Numbered from the stretch's first letter, positions 1 to 10,458 are shown. The stretch: DNA of 64,000 nt from Cryoendolithus antarcticus (GCA_002077065.1 NAJO01000054.1:62001-126000), one strand, 5' to 3'. A program made the numbers and translations. Notes: generated by a model from the sequence alone, not told the origin.

Positions 1-617
1 CCTCACCCCAGAGAGTTCGCACGTTTAGTGGCGTGCAGAAGGTTCAATGTCGGAGCGGACACGTGCGCTGTTATGCATCCTTGTCAATCTCAAAGCCAAT
101 CTTCTGCGGATACACTCATGACTGCATGGAGGTCTGAAAGGCATCAATCATATCACATAACATGAGCAATATTCCCTCACTCACACCTTGGGCGATCGTC
201 CTGATGTCTCGCATGCACTTTTGTTCATTTGGTTTCACCGGAGTCAAGGCCGCACTATCGCAGACAAAAATGCCTCGAAGTGATGAGTCGCAAGGGTCAG
301 TCTCTCGGGTGACGATGAGAAAACTTCAGCACTGTACCACTAGAGATAGAGCGATGGTTTTGAAAGATGTTCGCAGCGTGAGCGTATTCCTTCGGATGTA
401 CGCATGAAGTAGAGTAGAATGCAAAGATAGTATTGAATCCAGCCTCGATTCCCATCCTGGCGCCAAACCCCTGCACCCGTGCATTTGATATACGCAAGAA
501 GCGGAGAAAGATCCAGACAGCACCGCAGGGAGCATCCCGGAAAAAGAAACATTGATTTGGGTAGAAGATTAATGAGGGGTTTAGATGCAACTCTTCAAGC
601 AAACTTTCGCAGTCGGC
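1..617. other. gene-free left edge
   Basis: No reading frame here shows a recognisable domain, and the overlapping short frames on both strands lack family motifs. The right part is presumably the 3' flank of the LITAF-like gene that ends at 618. Confidence 0.5.
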
Positions 618-1224
618 TCAGGTAGCCTGCGCATACTGCGATGCGACCAGGCCTTGATCGGCCTGAGGCTTTGCCATCACCTGCACAGGCCCGCCTTTGC
701 TACCCTGATGGGTCAACATACGCCGGCAGACACTGCAGTGATGATTGAGATCTTTGTCGCTCTCATAGCAGAACAGTAAAGGCCAGCAGACTAAGCAGAT
801 AAGACATTGAGTCATTCTATCGAGTAGTCAGCGAGGAGAACTACCGAGAGCAAAATACTGGGATCAGCTTACCCATCGTCTCCAGACGAGGGCGTCTGGA
901 TCTCCGTCATGACTGGCTTCTTGCAGTAGGGGCAGTCGACTCGAGCGGGGGTATTCCGGACTTGTTCGAGAGGGACTACCATGACAGGCCCACGCTCTTG
1001 GACCGGCTTGGGAGGCTCGTAGGCCATGTTTCTGCATCATGTTGATCAGTGACAGGTTCCTTGATGTGGTACACAAGGAGATCATACGGCTCATGCTGCA
1101 CAAAGTCCAGTCCCGGCTTCTCGCTAGATGAGTTCTCGGGCATCTGCACTGTTGGCTGTGGGTATGTTGGCGCAATGTGATCTGTCTGTGGAGCGTAGGC
1201 GGGCGGAGCTGAGTTGGTGGTCAT
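618..1224 (-). CDS. LITAF-like zinc ribbon protein
   Basis: Exons 1224-1088, 1031-873 and 816-618 join in frame (donors GTATGA and GTAAGC, both introns with a CTGA-type branch site) to give about 164 residues. The N-terminal half is proline- and polar-rich. The C-terminal half is a LITAF zinc ribbon: a CPYC knuckle in exon 2, a hydrophobic cysteine-rich stretch (CLICLVCWPLLFCY) and a closing HHCSVC knuckle in exon 3. In this family the two knuckles bind one zinc and the hydrophobic stretch inserts into the cytosolic face of endosomal or lysosomal membranes. The knuckles lie on different exons, so splicing is required to make the domain. The family is well supported; cargo and partners cannot be read from sequence. 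Confidence 0.85.
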
Positions 1225-1840
1225 CGTGAGCTTGCGGTTGGTCCTTGTGCTGTAGATGCGTGGGTGTGATTGCGCTTAGAATGGCAGGGGACGTGCTAAA
1301 GGAAATCTTCTGGATATGATGGGCTGGGAGGTCGTTTCTATACTGTACGATTGCCAGCGTGCACAGCCAAGGACTGCGCCGTCTAGTAGAGAGTGCTGCG
1401 GTCTACACCGTGTCCATCACAATAGGCGCACGGCCATTGCTCTTCTCCTGTTCACAGGCCAACATTGAGCTTGTATCAGCCTCCCTCATTCGAAGGAATG
1501 ATCTGCGAAATGCGTTACGTTGATTGGCAGAGATGCTGCGCCGGTCAAGAAGATCGTTGTTGGAAGGTGGCCGTGCACGAAGCTAATTTGAGCCATCCGA
1601 GGAATTGGAAGTTCGCCATCAGCAGCACGCCTCGACTCTGTCCCAATGGTGAGGTATGATTGTACTGTAGTACCTACAGTATGGAAGTCTGAACATCACC
1701 ATGCGGCCTGAGCGCGAGGATACTGTAGCAGATGTGTCAAACGCTATCGAGCACGCGCTGGCCGCAAGACGCCGGCGATACAATGTCGCTTGAATCTCAG
1801 GCATCAATTCGACCCGCCAAACATAGCCAGTACTGTAACA
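1225..1840. other. divergent intergenic region
   Basis: Shared upstream region of the LITAF-like gene (-) and the HET-domain gene (+). No gene is recognised. The HET frame is open about 50 bp further upstream (from 1790), but without family similarity. Confidence 0.5.
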
Positions 1841-3625
1841 ATGCGCCTCCTCAAGACCGGCCCATACGTACCTGGCGCCGAGAAGCTCGAATTGATTGAG
1901 AAATGGGGAGTAGACATTCCTCATTATGCAATACTGTCGCACACCTGGTCGAGCAACCCCGACGACGAGGTGCTCTTCGCCGATGTCCTCAACGGCATCA
2001 GCACAACCAAGCCAGCGTATTCAAAGCTCGAGCAGGCTATGAAACGGGCGATGCTTGATGGCTATGGCTGGCTGTGGATCGACACGTGCTGCATCAATAA
2101 GTCTAGCTCCGTTGAGCTGAGCGAGGCCATCAACTCAATGTACAGCTACTACAAGAACGCACAGAAGTGCTACGCCTACTTGGTCGATGTCGATGCGTCC
2201 GATCATCAGGTAGTCAACTCCAGCTTTGCAAAGTCCCGCTGGTGGAAAAGGGGCTGGACACTACAAGAGCTGCTTGCACCTTCAACTCTGGAGTTCTTCG
2301 CATCAAATTGGCAGTCGCTGGGCTACAAGTACGAACTTCGGCCAATCATTAGTAGTATCACCGGTATTGATGATGACTATCTGCGTCCCCCACCCGCGAC
2401 CAGTCCTTTCGATACTGTTGAGAACCCCGGTTTACCCGTTGAGCACGCCAGCATAGCGAAGCGAATGTCCTGGGCATCAACTCGAGAGACAACTCGCGAA
2501 GAGGACCTGGCATACTGCCTGATCGGTCTGTTCGAAGTCAACATGCCAATGCTATACGGTGAAGGTGGCCAGCGAGCCTTCTACCGTCTTCAGGAAGAGA
2601 TCATGGGCGCGAACGAGGACCAATCACTTTTCGCATGGATCAAGCTGGAAGACGACAAGACTACTGTCAATGGCTTGCACGGCTTACTCGCAGACAGCCC
2701 GAGAGACTTCCGCCATACAGGCTCTGTGATTCCATACAGTGCGCTCGCAGATTATAGCGTCACGACTGTGACAGCAAGAGGGTTGAGCGTAACTTTACCA
2801 CTCACCCAGAAGGCAGACGGCAAGATGATCGCTGCTCTGCAGTGTCCCGTACAGGGTCGTTACAATGACTGGCTCGCTGTGTATCTGCAGAAGCTGAACA
2901 TTGGCTCGAACGTATATGCCCGCGCAGACTGCAATAAGCTCGCATCCGTGTCAGAACGGGGAAAACCGCAAGGACTGTACGTGCGTCAGCCGCCTAACTT
3001 TGTGCCACGAACGGTGTACCCTGATCACTTCTTCCAACTTCGTAGCCTGAGCGCGCATTGGGAGGACTCTGAGCTGGCAGAGTACGAGGTCATCAACGTC
3101 ATTTGTGACAAAAGCCGATATGCGCTGAAAGGAACGTCGCAATACCGTGCAATACCGCTCGCAGAGCCGCAACCTTGGAGTCTGGCGCCAATGATCTACC
3201 GAGTTGACAAGACCGAAGGAGCACTGACAGCTACCCTGGTTATGAGACGCAAGACAGACGGCGAGTCTTTACTGCTATTGCTAGGTGCAGGTCGAGATCT
3301 CAGCGCCGCATTTGGCATCTGTGAGTTTGGTGACGTCTTTCCGACCAACATCGAGCTCCAGCAGGTGTTCCGACCGCGGCCTGCTGGACAGTACATGGAG
3401 CTCGACTATCATACTGTCCGCGTGCAGGTGGAAGAAATCGTGCGCCTCGAGCAGAAGATCTACTTCTTGGACATTGAAATTACTGCTCGACCTGTAGCTC
3501 CCACGGCGAGCGAAATGATCGAGGATGCAATAGACGCTTTTGATGTGTTCCACAAGCCTGGCGTCGAGCGCAAGGCCGCCAAAGGCGCGTTGCTGGGTAA
3601 GATGAAGCGCTTCCGTCTGACATGA
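1841..3625 (+). CDS. HET-domain (heterokaryon incompatibility) protein
   Basis: Single exon, 594 residues. The first 260 residues carry the HET domain in canonical order: YAILSHTW near residue 25, WIDTCCINKSSSVELSEAIN near 80, a KCYAYL block, RGWTLQELLAP near 140, and TREEDLAYCLIGLFEVNMPMLYGEG near 230. The start at 1841 is chosen because fungal HET proteins commonly begin with MRLL a few residues before the first HET block; 17 in-frame codons upstream show no family resemblance. HET domains trigger death or growth arrest when a partner detects non-self. The C-terminal 330 residues show no domain I recognise. Many members have CIDK where this one has CINK. A specific incompatibility role is inference, since HET genes are numerous in filamentous ascomycetes. 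Confidence 0.92.
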   Translation: MRLLKTGPYVPGAEKLELIEKWGVDIPHYAILSHTWSSNPDDEVLFADVLNGISTTKPAYSKLEQAMKRAMLDGYGWLWIDTCCINKSSSVELSEAINSMYSYYKNAQKCYAYLVDVDASDHQVVNSSFAKSRWWKRGWTLQELLAPSTLEFFASNWQSLGYKYELRPIISSITGIDDDYLRPPPATSPFDTVENPGLPVEHASIAKRMSWASTRETTREEDLAYCLIGLFEVNMPMLYGEGGQRAFYRLQEEIMGANEDQSLFAWIKLEDDKTTVNGLHGLLADSPRDFRHTGSVIPYSALADYSVTTVTARGLSVTLPLTQKADGKMIAALQCPVQGRYNDWLAVYLQKLNIGSNVYARADCNKLASVSERGKPQGLYVRQPPNFVPRTVYPDHFFQLRSLSAHWEDSELAEYEVINVICDKSRYALKGTSQYRAIPLAEPQPWSLAPMIYRVDKTEGALTATLVMRRKTDGESLLLLLGAGRDLSAAFGICEFGDVFPTNIELQQVFRPRPAGQYMELDYHTVRVQVEEIVRLEQKIYFLDIEITARPVAPTASEMIEDAIDAFDVFHKPGVERKAAKGALLGKMKRFRLT

Positions 3626-4174
3626 ACGAAAGCGGGTACCGTCGTCCACACACGATGTTGAAAGGAATAATCATGGATCCACAATGACATTGGGGCCGCC
3701 AACTCATATATGATCACATACGAAGAGTGATCTCGATACGCTTGCATCGAGACATCAAGGTGTGGTGTTCGAGTCACGATGAAACGCCGCGCCCAAAGCG
3801 TGCCCAGCTCCGCCGGAAAGTGAGCGTCCGCGTCTGCCGCGCCGACGCAATATACATCAGACGACATGCACCGTACAACAGCTACTTTCATGCGATTAGA
3901 CGACTGCGATACACGAAATGGGTCATGCAAGGCCACAAGACGAGGTTTACCAGCCGTCATCATCGCCCAAAACCGACATGGGCTCAAACCTCCCGGCCAC
4001 TAGGAGCCATGTGCCGCCTTCCATACTTCCTGTAATGTCGCATGACTTGCAGAGGCGCTGCCATTTCATGCTGCAGTAATTCTGGTATAAGATCTGGCTG
4101 GACTAGCTTTACCCGCTCAAACGCACTCATCGTTCAGTTCTCACACGTTCACTACATTTCTTGGCGGTGCAAGT
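3626..4174. other. intergenic region upstream of LPMO
   Basis: No supported gene. An open frame at 3727-4035 (+) has no recognisable motif. The 3' part is the LPMO promoter. Confidence 0.5.
4083..4090 (+). promoter_or_regulatory. TATA-like element of LPMO gene
   Basis: A GTATAAGA box lies about 90 bp upstream of the LPMO start codon, a plausible TATA position for an inducible secreted enzyme. Position is the only evidence. Confidence 0.35.
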
Positions 4175-5391
4175 ATGAAGGCTACATTCTTCACTCTCGC
4201 CGCGGCGCTGGCCGTCCGCGAAGTCGCCGCCCATGCTACTTTCCAAGACCTCTGGGTCAATGGTGTTGACCAAGGCCAGCAGTGTGTCCGTCTGCCACAG
4301 TCGAACAGCCCTCTGCAAGATGTGACATCGAACAATATCCGTTGTAATGCCAACATCGGTGCTGTATGTACAGATCTTTCTCCTGATCATACATCGATCT
4401 TCCACTGACCTCTCATAGGTCTCCGGCCGTTGCGCTGTAGCAGCTGGCGATACCGTCTCGATTGAGATGCACCAACAAGGTGGCGATCGCGGCTGTGGTA
4501 GCGAAGCCATCGGCGGCGCCCACTACGGCCCGGTGCACGCCTACCTGTCCAAAGTCTCCGATGCTCGCACCGCAGACGGCTCATCAGGCTTCTTCAAGAT
4601 CTTCGCCAACACCTGGGCGCCCGCTAAGAACGGCGCAGCCGACAACGACTACTGGGGAACCAAGGAGTTGAACAACTGCTGCGGCAAGATGGACGTGACG
4701 ATACCCTCCGACATCCCTGCCGGTGACTACCTCCTCCGTGCGGAGGTCATCGCGCTGCACGTCGCGAGCGGCCTGAACGGCGCGCAGTTCTACGTCTCTT
4801 GCTACCAGATCACCGTCTCCGGTGGCGGCAGCGCCAGCCCGGCGACTGTCACCTTCCCAGGAGCGTACAAGAACACCGACCCAGGCATCTACATCGACAT
4901 CCACAACAGCATCTCGACTTACATCGACCCCGGCCCAACTGTCTACGCCGGCGGTGTTTCCCGTGCCCCTCTCGCCACAGGCTGCACTGGCTACGCTGCA
5001 AAGGAGACGCCCACGAAGTCTGTCGTGCAGCCTACGGTCTACACGCCCGGTCAAGGCGGCGCGTCGACGACCTCGGCTGCTGCTACTACGTCAGCTGCGG
5101 GACCGACGACGACTGGGAAGACATCCACGACGACGACGGGGAGGACATCCACGCCCCCGCCGACGACGCTGAAGACTACGACGACGACGTCCAAGGCTGC
5201 TACGAGCAGCGCTGGTGGTGGATCATGCTCCGTGGCGAAGTACGCTCAGTGTGGCGGGACTGGCTGGACCGGTTGCACGACTTGCGCCGTAAGTAAAACA
5301 CGTCGCAATTGGTGACTGATGCACATACTGACCTCATTTCCAGTCTGGCTCCACCTGCACAGGCAGCGGGTACTACTACCAGTGTTTGTAA
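4175..5391 (+). CDS. AA9 lytic polysaccharide monooxygenase with CBM1
   Basis: Exons 4175-4363, 4419-5288 and 5344-5391 join in phase 0 to give about 368 residues. A short signal peptide ends in VAA, and cleavage exposes HATF, so the mature protein starts with the His of the AA9 copper brace. The second brace His lies in GGAHYGPVHAYLSKV and the axial Tyr in AQFYVSCYQ. A long Thr/Ser/Pro linker follows, then a C-terminal CBM1 with the CGGTGWTGCTTCA core. The final exon supplies the last cysteines and aromatics (SGSTCTGSGYYYQCL), confirming intron 2. AA9 enzymes oxidatively cleave cellulose or xyloglucan; the CBM1 anchors the enzyme to crystalline cellulose. Secreted, plant cell-wall degrading. 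Confidence 0.95.
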
Positions 5392-5941
5392 GCCATTGGC
5401 GAATGTCCGTCTGGACCGTACTTGGCATCGTACTGCAGCGCAGACGCTTTCGGTCGAGAGTCTGGCACCAGTGGTCAACTTCAAGTAGCTTCTTCATACC
5501 CGGCATTGAATGCATTAGACAACACATCACCACATGCACGGCGTCAGTGACTGTCTGTTGTGTGATGCCTTTCACTGCTCGTATGCCCCAAGCACTCTGA
5601 TCTCCTCCATGCTCTGCTGCCGTCGTACCGGGCATCACTAGTGATATGTTGTCAATCTCATTGCACTATGGAGTGATCATGTGGACGGGCAGACAAGGGA
5701 ATCAGCTCTTCTAGACTTCTACATGCTCATTGACTACCTCGAAACGCCAAGCATCTCCACACGTTTCAGACCTCACCCCTGGCGGCGATCTGACATCCCA
5801 CTCCGCCGCATCACGCGCTCACGTTTCACACCGCACCACAGTCGCATAAGATATCTCACTGCAAGTCCCTTACGCAATGCCACTCACCCTCTTCTCTCCA
5901 TAGCTTCACCCCACCTCGCATCACCACCCCCAACCCTGACA
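5392..5941. other. intergenic region
   Basis: LPMO 3' flank and upstream region of the Sec2-domain gene. The frame of the latter stays open back to 5681 but looks noncoding (many pyrimidine-rich runs). Confidence 0.5.
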
Positions 5942-6745
5942 ATGGCCACAAATCCCTACCCCTCCTCCCCTCCCAAACCCCACCCCGCTCATCAACCCCA
6001 CGACTCCGGCCTCTCCCTCACAGCCTCCACAGACCTCTCCCCAGAAGCGCAGAAACGCATTGCAGACCTCGAAGCCGAGTTACAACTCCTCACCGAGAAA
6101 GTCGCTTCAGCTTCGCAGCGTTTCGCAGACTACGAGAATGAGATACGCGTCCTGAACGCTCAGGTGCGGCAGGAGAAACGAAAGAATGCGAGTCTAGACA
6201 GTACTGCGTCGGTCGTCGATGGGAGCGGGGAGGCAGGGAAGGCCGTGGGCGTCGCGGAGCGGGCTCTGAATGGCGCCGCGGCGCAGAAGCCAGGGATCAG
6301 CAGATTTGGGAGCTTCATGCATGCGCGGAAAGCTATTGGCGGATTAGGCGCGACGCCGGAGGCTGAAGCCACCAATCCTCTCGCCTCCGCTGGCGCGGCA
6401 GCCGCCCGCGAACGCGATCTCGAGGCCCAGCTCTCGCAAGAGCGCGACCTGCGTCTCGCAGCTGAGGCGAAGATGGGAGATACGGCTGGCGAGGTGGAAG
6501 AACTGACTGCGACTTTGTTCGGGCAGGCTAATGAGATGGTGGCGGTTGAGCGGAAGGAGAACGCGAGGTTGAAGGAGAGGATTCAGTTTCTGGAACGCAG
6601 GGATGCGAAGTTTGGGATGAGGGTGCAGGCGCTGGAGGAGAGGGATCGGGAGAGGCAGAGGAGGTTGGAGAATTTGGAGCGGGCTGTGGGGAGGGCGGAA
6701 CGGGTGAGAGGTGTGCTTGGTGGTGGGGCTGGGGAGAAGGGGTGA
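5942..6745 (+). CDS. short Sec2-domain (Rab GEF-like) coiled-coil protein
   Basis: Single exon, 267 residues. After about 30 proline-rich residues, residues 35-80 form a heptad-rich coil (EAQKRIADLEAELQLLTEKV). Residues 150-250 carry the Sec2 signature, EVEELTATLFGQANEMVAVE followed by ENARLKERIQFLERRD. In yeast Sec2p and Rabin8 this coil is the GDP/GTP exchange surface for Sec4/Rab8, which drives exocytic vesicle delivery. The protein ends soon after the coil, so the long regulatory tail of Sec2p is absent. The start at 5942 is the ATG before the coil; upstream codons resemble a 5' UTR. Exchange activity is inferred from the family. Confidence 0.75.
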   Translation: MATNPYPSSPPKPHPAHQPHDSGLSLTASTDLSPEAQKRIADLEAELQLLTEKVASASQRFADYENEIRVLNAQVRQEKRKNASLDSTASVVDGSGEAGKAVGVAERALNGAAAQKPGISRFGSFMHARKAIGGLGATPEAEATNPLASAGAAAARERDLEAQLSQERDLRLAAEAKMGDTAGEVEELTATLFGQANEMVAVERKENARLKERIQFLERRDAKFGMRVQALEERDRERQRRLENLERAVGRAERVRGVLGGGAGEKG

Positions 6746-6899
6746 AGTGACATGCGGAGCTAAGTGCACTCTACGCGGTTTCCATCCGGACCATCCATTC
6801 GAGAACGGCGACACGGTCGCTACACGCATGCCAGCCGGCTCAGCGTAAGACGAACCCACACATCCTACATGACAGGAATGCGGCGCTCATGCGCAGAGA

Positions 6900-8822
6900 C
6901 TACCAAGGTCTCTTCTTCCCATGATCCGGCTTCGCCAAATCCGCCCTGATAAAGTCCGCAGCTCTCTCCGCCAACGCATACACAAGCGTCTGCAAATTCC
7001 CTCTCGGCAGCATCGGGATCACACTGGCATCCACGACTCTCAGACCCCTGACGCCATGAACGCGGAATCTCTCATCTACGACCCCACCAGCCCTTCTCGG
7101 GAGCATGGCACAAGTACCGACAGGGTGGTACTCACTTTGCATCAACCGCCTGATCTCGCTCTCCACGTTATCTGCCGTAAGATGGCTGTAGACGGGCTGC
7201 AGCACCGTGCCGTTACCGACCAGATGGTCCGACAACGGCGGCGTGACAGCCAGAGCATTCTGTACATGCAGCGCGATTTTGGACAGAATCGCTATGTCGG
7301 CTGGGTGCTCGAGGTAGTGTGGGTCGATCTCTGGATGCACCGCAGGATCCGACGAGGTGATATGTACGGTCCCGCGCGAGAAAGGGTGTTCCAGCACGCC
7401 GAGGATGGTGAAGTAGTTCCCCGGCGTCGGAGCGAAGAACAGCTGTGTCGTGTCGTTTGCGAGCTCGGGGTTCATGCCGCTGGCGGTGTTCATATGCTGA
7501 ATCGCGGCTTCGGATGGATTGAGCAGGTTGCTGAGCGTGAGGCGGTATTGCGCTGCCAGGCCTGGATGTGAGGTCTTGGCGTTGAGCTTGGAGAGGTCGC
7601 TGGTCAGAGAAGCGTATTCGGTGGCATTTGGCAGGATTTGCGCGAGCGACAGCAGCGCGCCGCCGAGAGCCACGGTTGCCAGAGGCCCAGTAGCGTTTGC
7701 GAGATATTCGTCAAAAGCGGCGTTGAAGATCGTCTCGTTGGCGAGATCGTCCAGTGTTGGGATCCCGGGGTTCACTTCGAAGCCGAGAGGCATGTAAGGG
7801 TGATCTTGCAGATTCTCGCCTACGTTCGGGTTCTCATGGACTAGAGGGACACTAGCAGTTGAGAGAACTTGCTTCGACCCGATGCCGGAGAGCTCGAGGA
7901 TCTGGGGCGAGCCGAAGGAGCCAGCGCAGAGGATCACTTCGTGCTTGGCTTGGACTCTGTGTGCGGTGCCGTTGATGCTGAAGCGCACTCCGGTAGCTAC
8001 AGGGACTCGGCCATGCGTATTAATCTCGATCTTTGCAACGAGAGCATCTGTGAAGACTTTGAGGTTGTTCCTTCCAGTCGCGGCTTTGAGGTAGGTATTC
8101 GCAGCGTAGCTTCGAGTATTACTCCCTTCATTAGCGTTAGTCAAGATCGTATACCCTCCCAATGCCACTCCGTCCCTCGGATCCTCTTCGACGCCGATGC
8201 CTAGTCCCTCATAGCTCCGTGGCCACGCTTCGTCGAGGACAGTGTACTGTCCCTCCCTTGGGAAGCCGTTTGCGACTGGCCCGTGGGTGCCATGCAGATC
8301 AAGGTCGAGAAATCCCAGGTCCAGATCCTGCACCACGGCCTCTGCCGGCGCGGTAAAGTTCTCCACCTTGGCAAAATACGGTTCTAATGCATCCCAGCTC
8401 CAGCCTTCATTTGCCAACCTGCCCCAGTCATCCACATTTCGCCTGCTCGCGTGCGTCCAGGCTAGATAATTAATCGCGCTTGAGCCGCCTAGCTGCTTTC
8501 CCCGCGGATGGCCAATCACGCGGTCGTTAAGATGCGTCTGCGGAACGGTCGTATATATCCAGTCGTAGTCCGGGTTGCCGTAGAGTGAGGTTAAGAGGCC
8601 AGGGGCGAGCACATTGAGATCCGATGAGCGGTCTTGGCCAGCTTCCAGCACCGCGACGGAGATCGACGGTATCTCAGTGAGACGCGATGCGAGGACAAGA
8701 CCGGCTGTGCCACCACCGACGATGACCTTGAAGCCTGACTTAGTTGTCTGCTTGAATAGCTGCATTGCGGGTTGTAGCAGGCTTACATAGTCATAGCTTC
8801 CCACCGACACGCCAGTCAACAT
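6900..8822 (-). CDS. GMC-family FAD oxidoreductase
   Basis: Exons 8822-8787 and 8726-6900 give 620 residues. Removing a 60-nt intron (GTAAGC donor, ACTAAG branch-like site, AAG acceptor) restores the Rossmann/FAD motif as YDYVIVGGGTAG; the unspliced frame is also open and would split it. Other GMC features are the LEAGQD ADP-ribose acidic motif, GGSSAINYLAW (GMC signature 1), LCAGSFGSPQILELSGIG (signature 2), HPVGTCAM with the catalytic His, and a C-terminal VDASVIPMLPRGN block with the second catalytic position as Asn. GMC enzymes oxidise alcohols, sugars, choline or secondary-metabolite intermediates; substrate cannot be told. No signal peptide is evident. The start at 8822 is favoured because it sits just before the FAD motif; codons back to 8930 show no family match. 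Confidence 0.9.
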   Translation of the reverse strand: MLTGVSVGSYDYVSLLQPAMQLFKQTTKSGFKVIVGGGTAGLVLASRLTEIPSISVAVLEAGQDRSSDLNVLAPGLLTSLYGNPDYDWIYTTVPQTHLNDRVIGHPRGKQLGGSSAINYLAWTHASRRNVDDWGRLANEGWSWDALEPYFAKVENFTAPAEAVVQDLDLGFLDLDLHGTHGPVANGFPREGQYTVLDEAWPRSYEGLGIGVEEDPRDGVALGGYTILTNANEGSNTRSYAANTYLKAATGRNNLKVFTDALVAKIEINTHGRVPVATGVRFSINGTAHRVQAKHEVILCAGSFGSPQILELSGIGSKQVLSTASVPLVHENPNVGENLQDHPYMPLGFEVNPGIPTLDDLANETIFNAAFDEYLANATGPLATVALGGALLSLAQILPNATEYASLTSDLSKLNAKTSHPGLAAQYRLTLSNLLNPSEAAIQHMNTASGMNPELANDTTQLFFAPTPGNYFTILGVLEHPFSRGTVHITSSDPAVHPEIDPHYLEHPADIAILSKIALHVQNALAVTPPLSDHLVGNGTVLQPVYSHLTADNVESEIRRLMQSEYHPVGTCAMLPRRAGGVVDERFRVHGVRGLRVVDASVIPMLPRGNLQTLVYALAERAADFIRADLAKPDHGKKRPW

Positions 8823-9663
8823 ATTTCCACTTCGCTGTATTGAAACGCTACGTTCCCACTTAGCTCTACACTCCGGTACACTGGCAAAAGTGATGACGGG
8901 ATGAGGGGGGAGAGAGGAGTTGCATCGCAAGCTACCTACTTGTTACCTTAGTAGCAGAACAGACGGACGTGCTGAGCCGTCGAGTCATGTCACGCATTTG
9001 TGGCTGCTATCAAGGTTCAATCCTGCCAATGCAACATTGGCGATCGTGATGGCGAGACCGAGGATTAGGCGATGCTAAGCATGGTTGTGCAGCGAACCGC
9101 AGCCTGCGTGAGTAGCGTTGCGAGAGTCGCCATGGCATCGATGTCGTCGGCATGATGATCTCTGGAGGATGTGAGAGACTCGCGTGAAGTCAATTGTGTG
9201 AGGTGAGGTGCTGAAGGTTGTGCATGACTAAGCAGGACGTGCCTGCAGCGCGAAGCTCGAAGTGGGCTATATCGATGTTTTTGGTTCATTAGTATTACGA
9301 TTGCGTTCTCGTTGTGAAGAGCTTGATGATCGAGACGCGAAGCGAGCACACTCCTGAGATAAGAGACATGACTGGTGACAGATGAGCTCTATTCAGTACG
9401 GCAGCACCGTAGGACTCATGAACCACGTTCTCCGGTCCATCTCGTATCTTGGACTTCCAGCCTGATCTTGATGCGGCAGGTTTGCAGCTACGTCCCTTAT
9501 TCTCGTCAAAATCCGTCGCATGGTTTGTCTCCAACCTCGAGCAGCGTCCCAATCACGCTGGTGATCATCACGGTCGTAGATTTATTGGCGCTGTGATGCG
9601 TGCCAACGACTCGGATCATCACTTGCATAGCTCTTCCCTTTGACAGCAACCTTGTGCTCCGCC
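8823..9663. other. intergenic region
   Basis: GMC upstream region and 3' flank of the eIF4E-like gene. Only short overlapping frames with no motifs are present. Confidence 0.5.
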
Positions 9664-10458
9664 TCAAGGAGCTGGATTTGAGCTTGCCGCGCCCGTCATC
9701 GGAGTACTTCCCTCCACAGTCTTCGCAAACGAAGCATGCTCAGCATGCCGTTTGTAGTAGAAGCTACCTTCCCTCATCCCCAGCCCAGCCGACAACCCCG
9801 CCGTGATACTCTCCAACACCCTCTGAATCCCCTCGCTGTGCTCCCCGTCCCGATTCCAGACCTGCAGCAAACAGCTGTTGAACCGTACTCCCAAGCTGAT
9901 CCCACATATATCGTCCTTCGCTCCCCTCCCTTCACCCTCATCATTGCCCGCTACAGCAGCTTGCAACTGCTCCCCTACTGCCATCATGCAGACTTCCTTC
10001 CACCATTCCGGGGCTTGAGACTTTGGTACGCGGAAAGTCCAGGCACCGCCTTTGGCATTGCGAGGATCTTCCCACAGTGGCTTGACGCCGCGCTTGAAGA
10101 GGTGGATGCTGTCGCGGAGGGGCAGCAGCGAGATGTCGAAGTTGTTCAGCACGCCCCAGAATGCCGCCACATCCGCGATCGAGGCCAGAGGGACGAGGCG
10201 ATCTTCGTAGTCTGAGGGATGATCGGGGGTTGCGTTCGAAGTTGATTGAGGGGCTGAGCGGTCTTGCCGATCGTGCCAGAAGGTCCAGGCGTGGACCAGA
10301 GGCGGAGCGGAGGGTTGTTGGGGAGCTGCGGGCTGGGCTTGGGGCGATATGCGACTTGTGCGGAGGCGAGAAGTGAGAAACTCACGCATTTCTGCGCCGC
10401 GAGCTGGGGAGGTAGTAGGGGGCGAGGAGGGGAGATTGAGGTGGGGTGGGGCAGCCAT
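9664..10458 (-). CDS. eIF4E-family cap-binding protein, 4EHP (class II) type
   Basis: Single exon, 264 residues. The eIF4E fold appears in order: HAWTFWHDR, then SDYEDRLVPL, VAAFWGVLNNFD, KPLWEDPRNAKGGAWTFRVP, WWKEVCMMAVGEQL and DDICGISLGVRFNSCLLQVWNRDG. Canonical eIF4E stacks the m7G cap between two tryptophans. Here the second cap Trp is kept (KPLWEDP), but the position of the first appears to be Tyr (SDYED), the substitution typical of class II 4EHP proteins, which usually bind caps to repress or fine-tune translation. Residues 1-50 and the last 30 are low-complexity Pro/Ser-rich. An essential class I eIF4E is therefore expected elsewhere in the genome. Class assignment rests on my manual alignment. 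Confidence 0.88.
   Translation of the reverse strand: MAAPPHLNLPSSPPTTSPARGAEMREFLTSRLRTSRISPQAQPAAPQQPSAPPLVHAWTFWHDRQDRSAPQSTSNATPDHPSDYEDRLVPLASIADVAAFWGVLNNFDISLLPLRDSIHLFKRGVKPLWEDPRNAKGGAWTFRVPKSQAPEWWKEVCMMAVGEQLQAAVAGNDEGEGRGAKDDICGISLGVRFNSCLLQVWNRDGEHSEGIQRVLESITAGLSAGLGMREGSFYYKRHAEHASFAKTVEGSTPMTGAASSNPAP

Noticed and set aside
1032..1053. 22-nt GT-AG segment as the first intron of the LITAF-like gene
   Set aside because: Too short. A 56-nt intron from the GTATGA donor at 1087 ends at the same acceptor, has a branch site and keeps frame.
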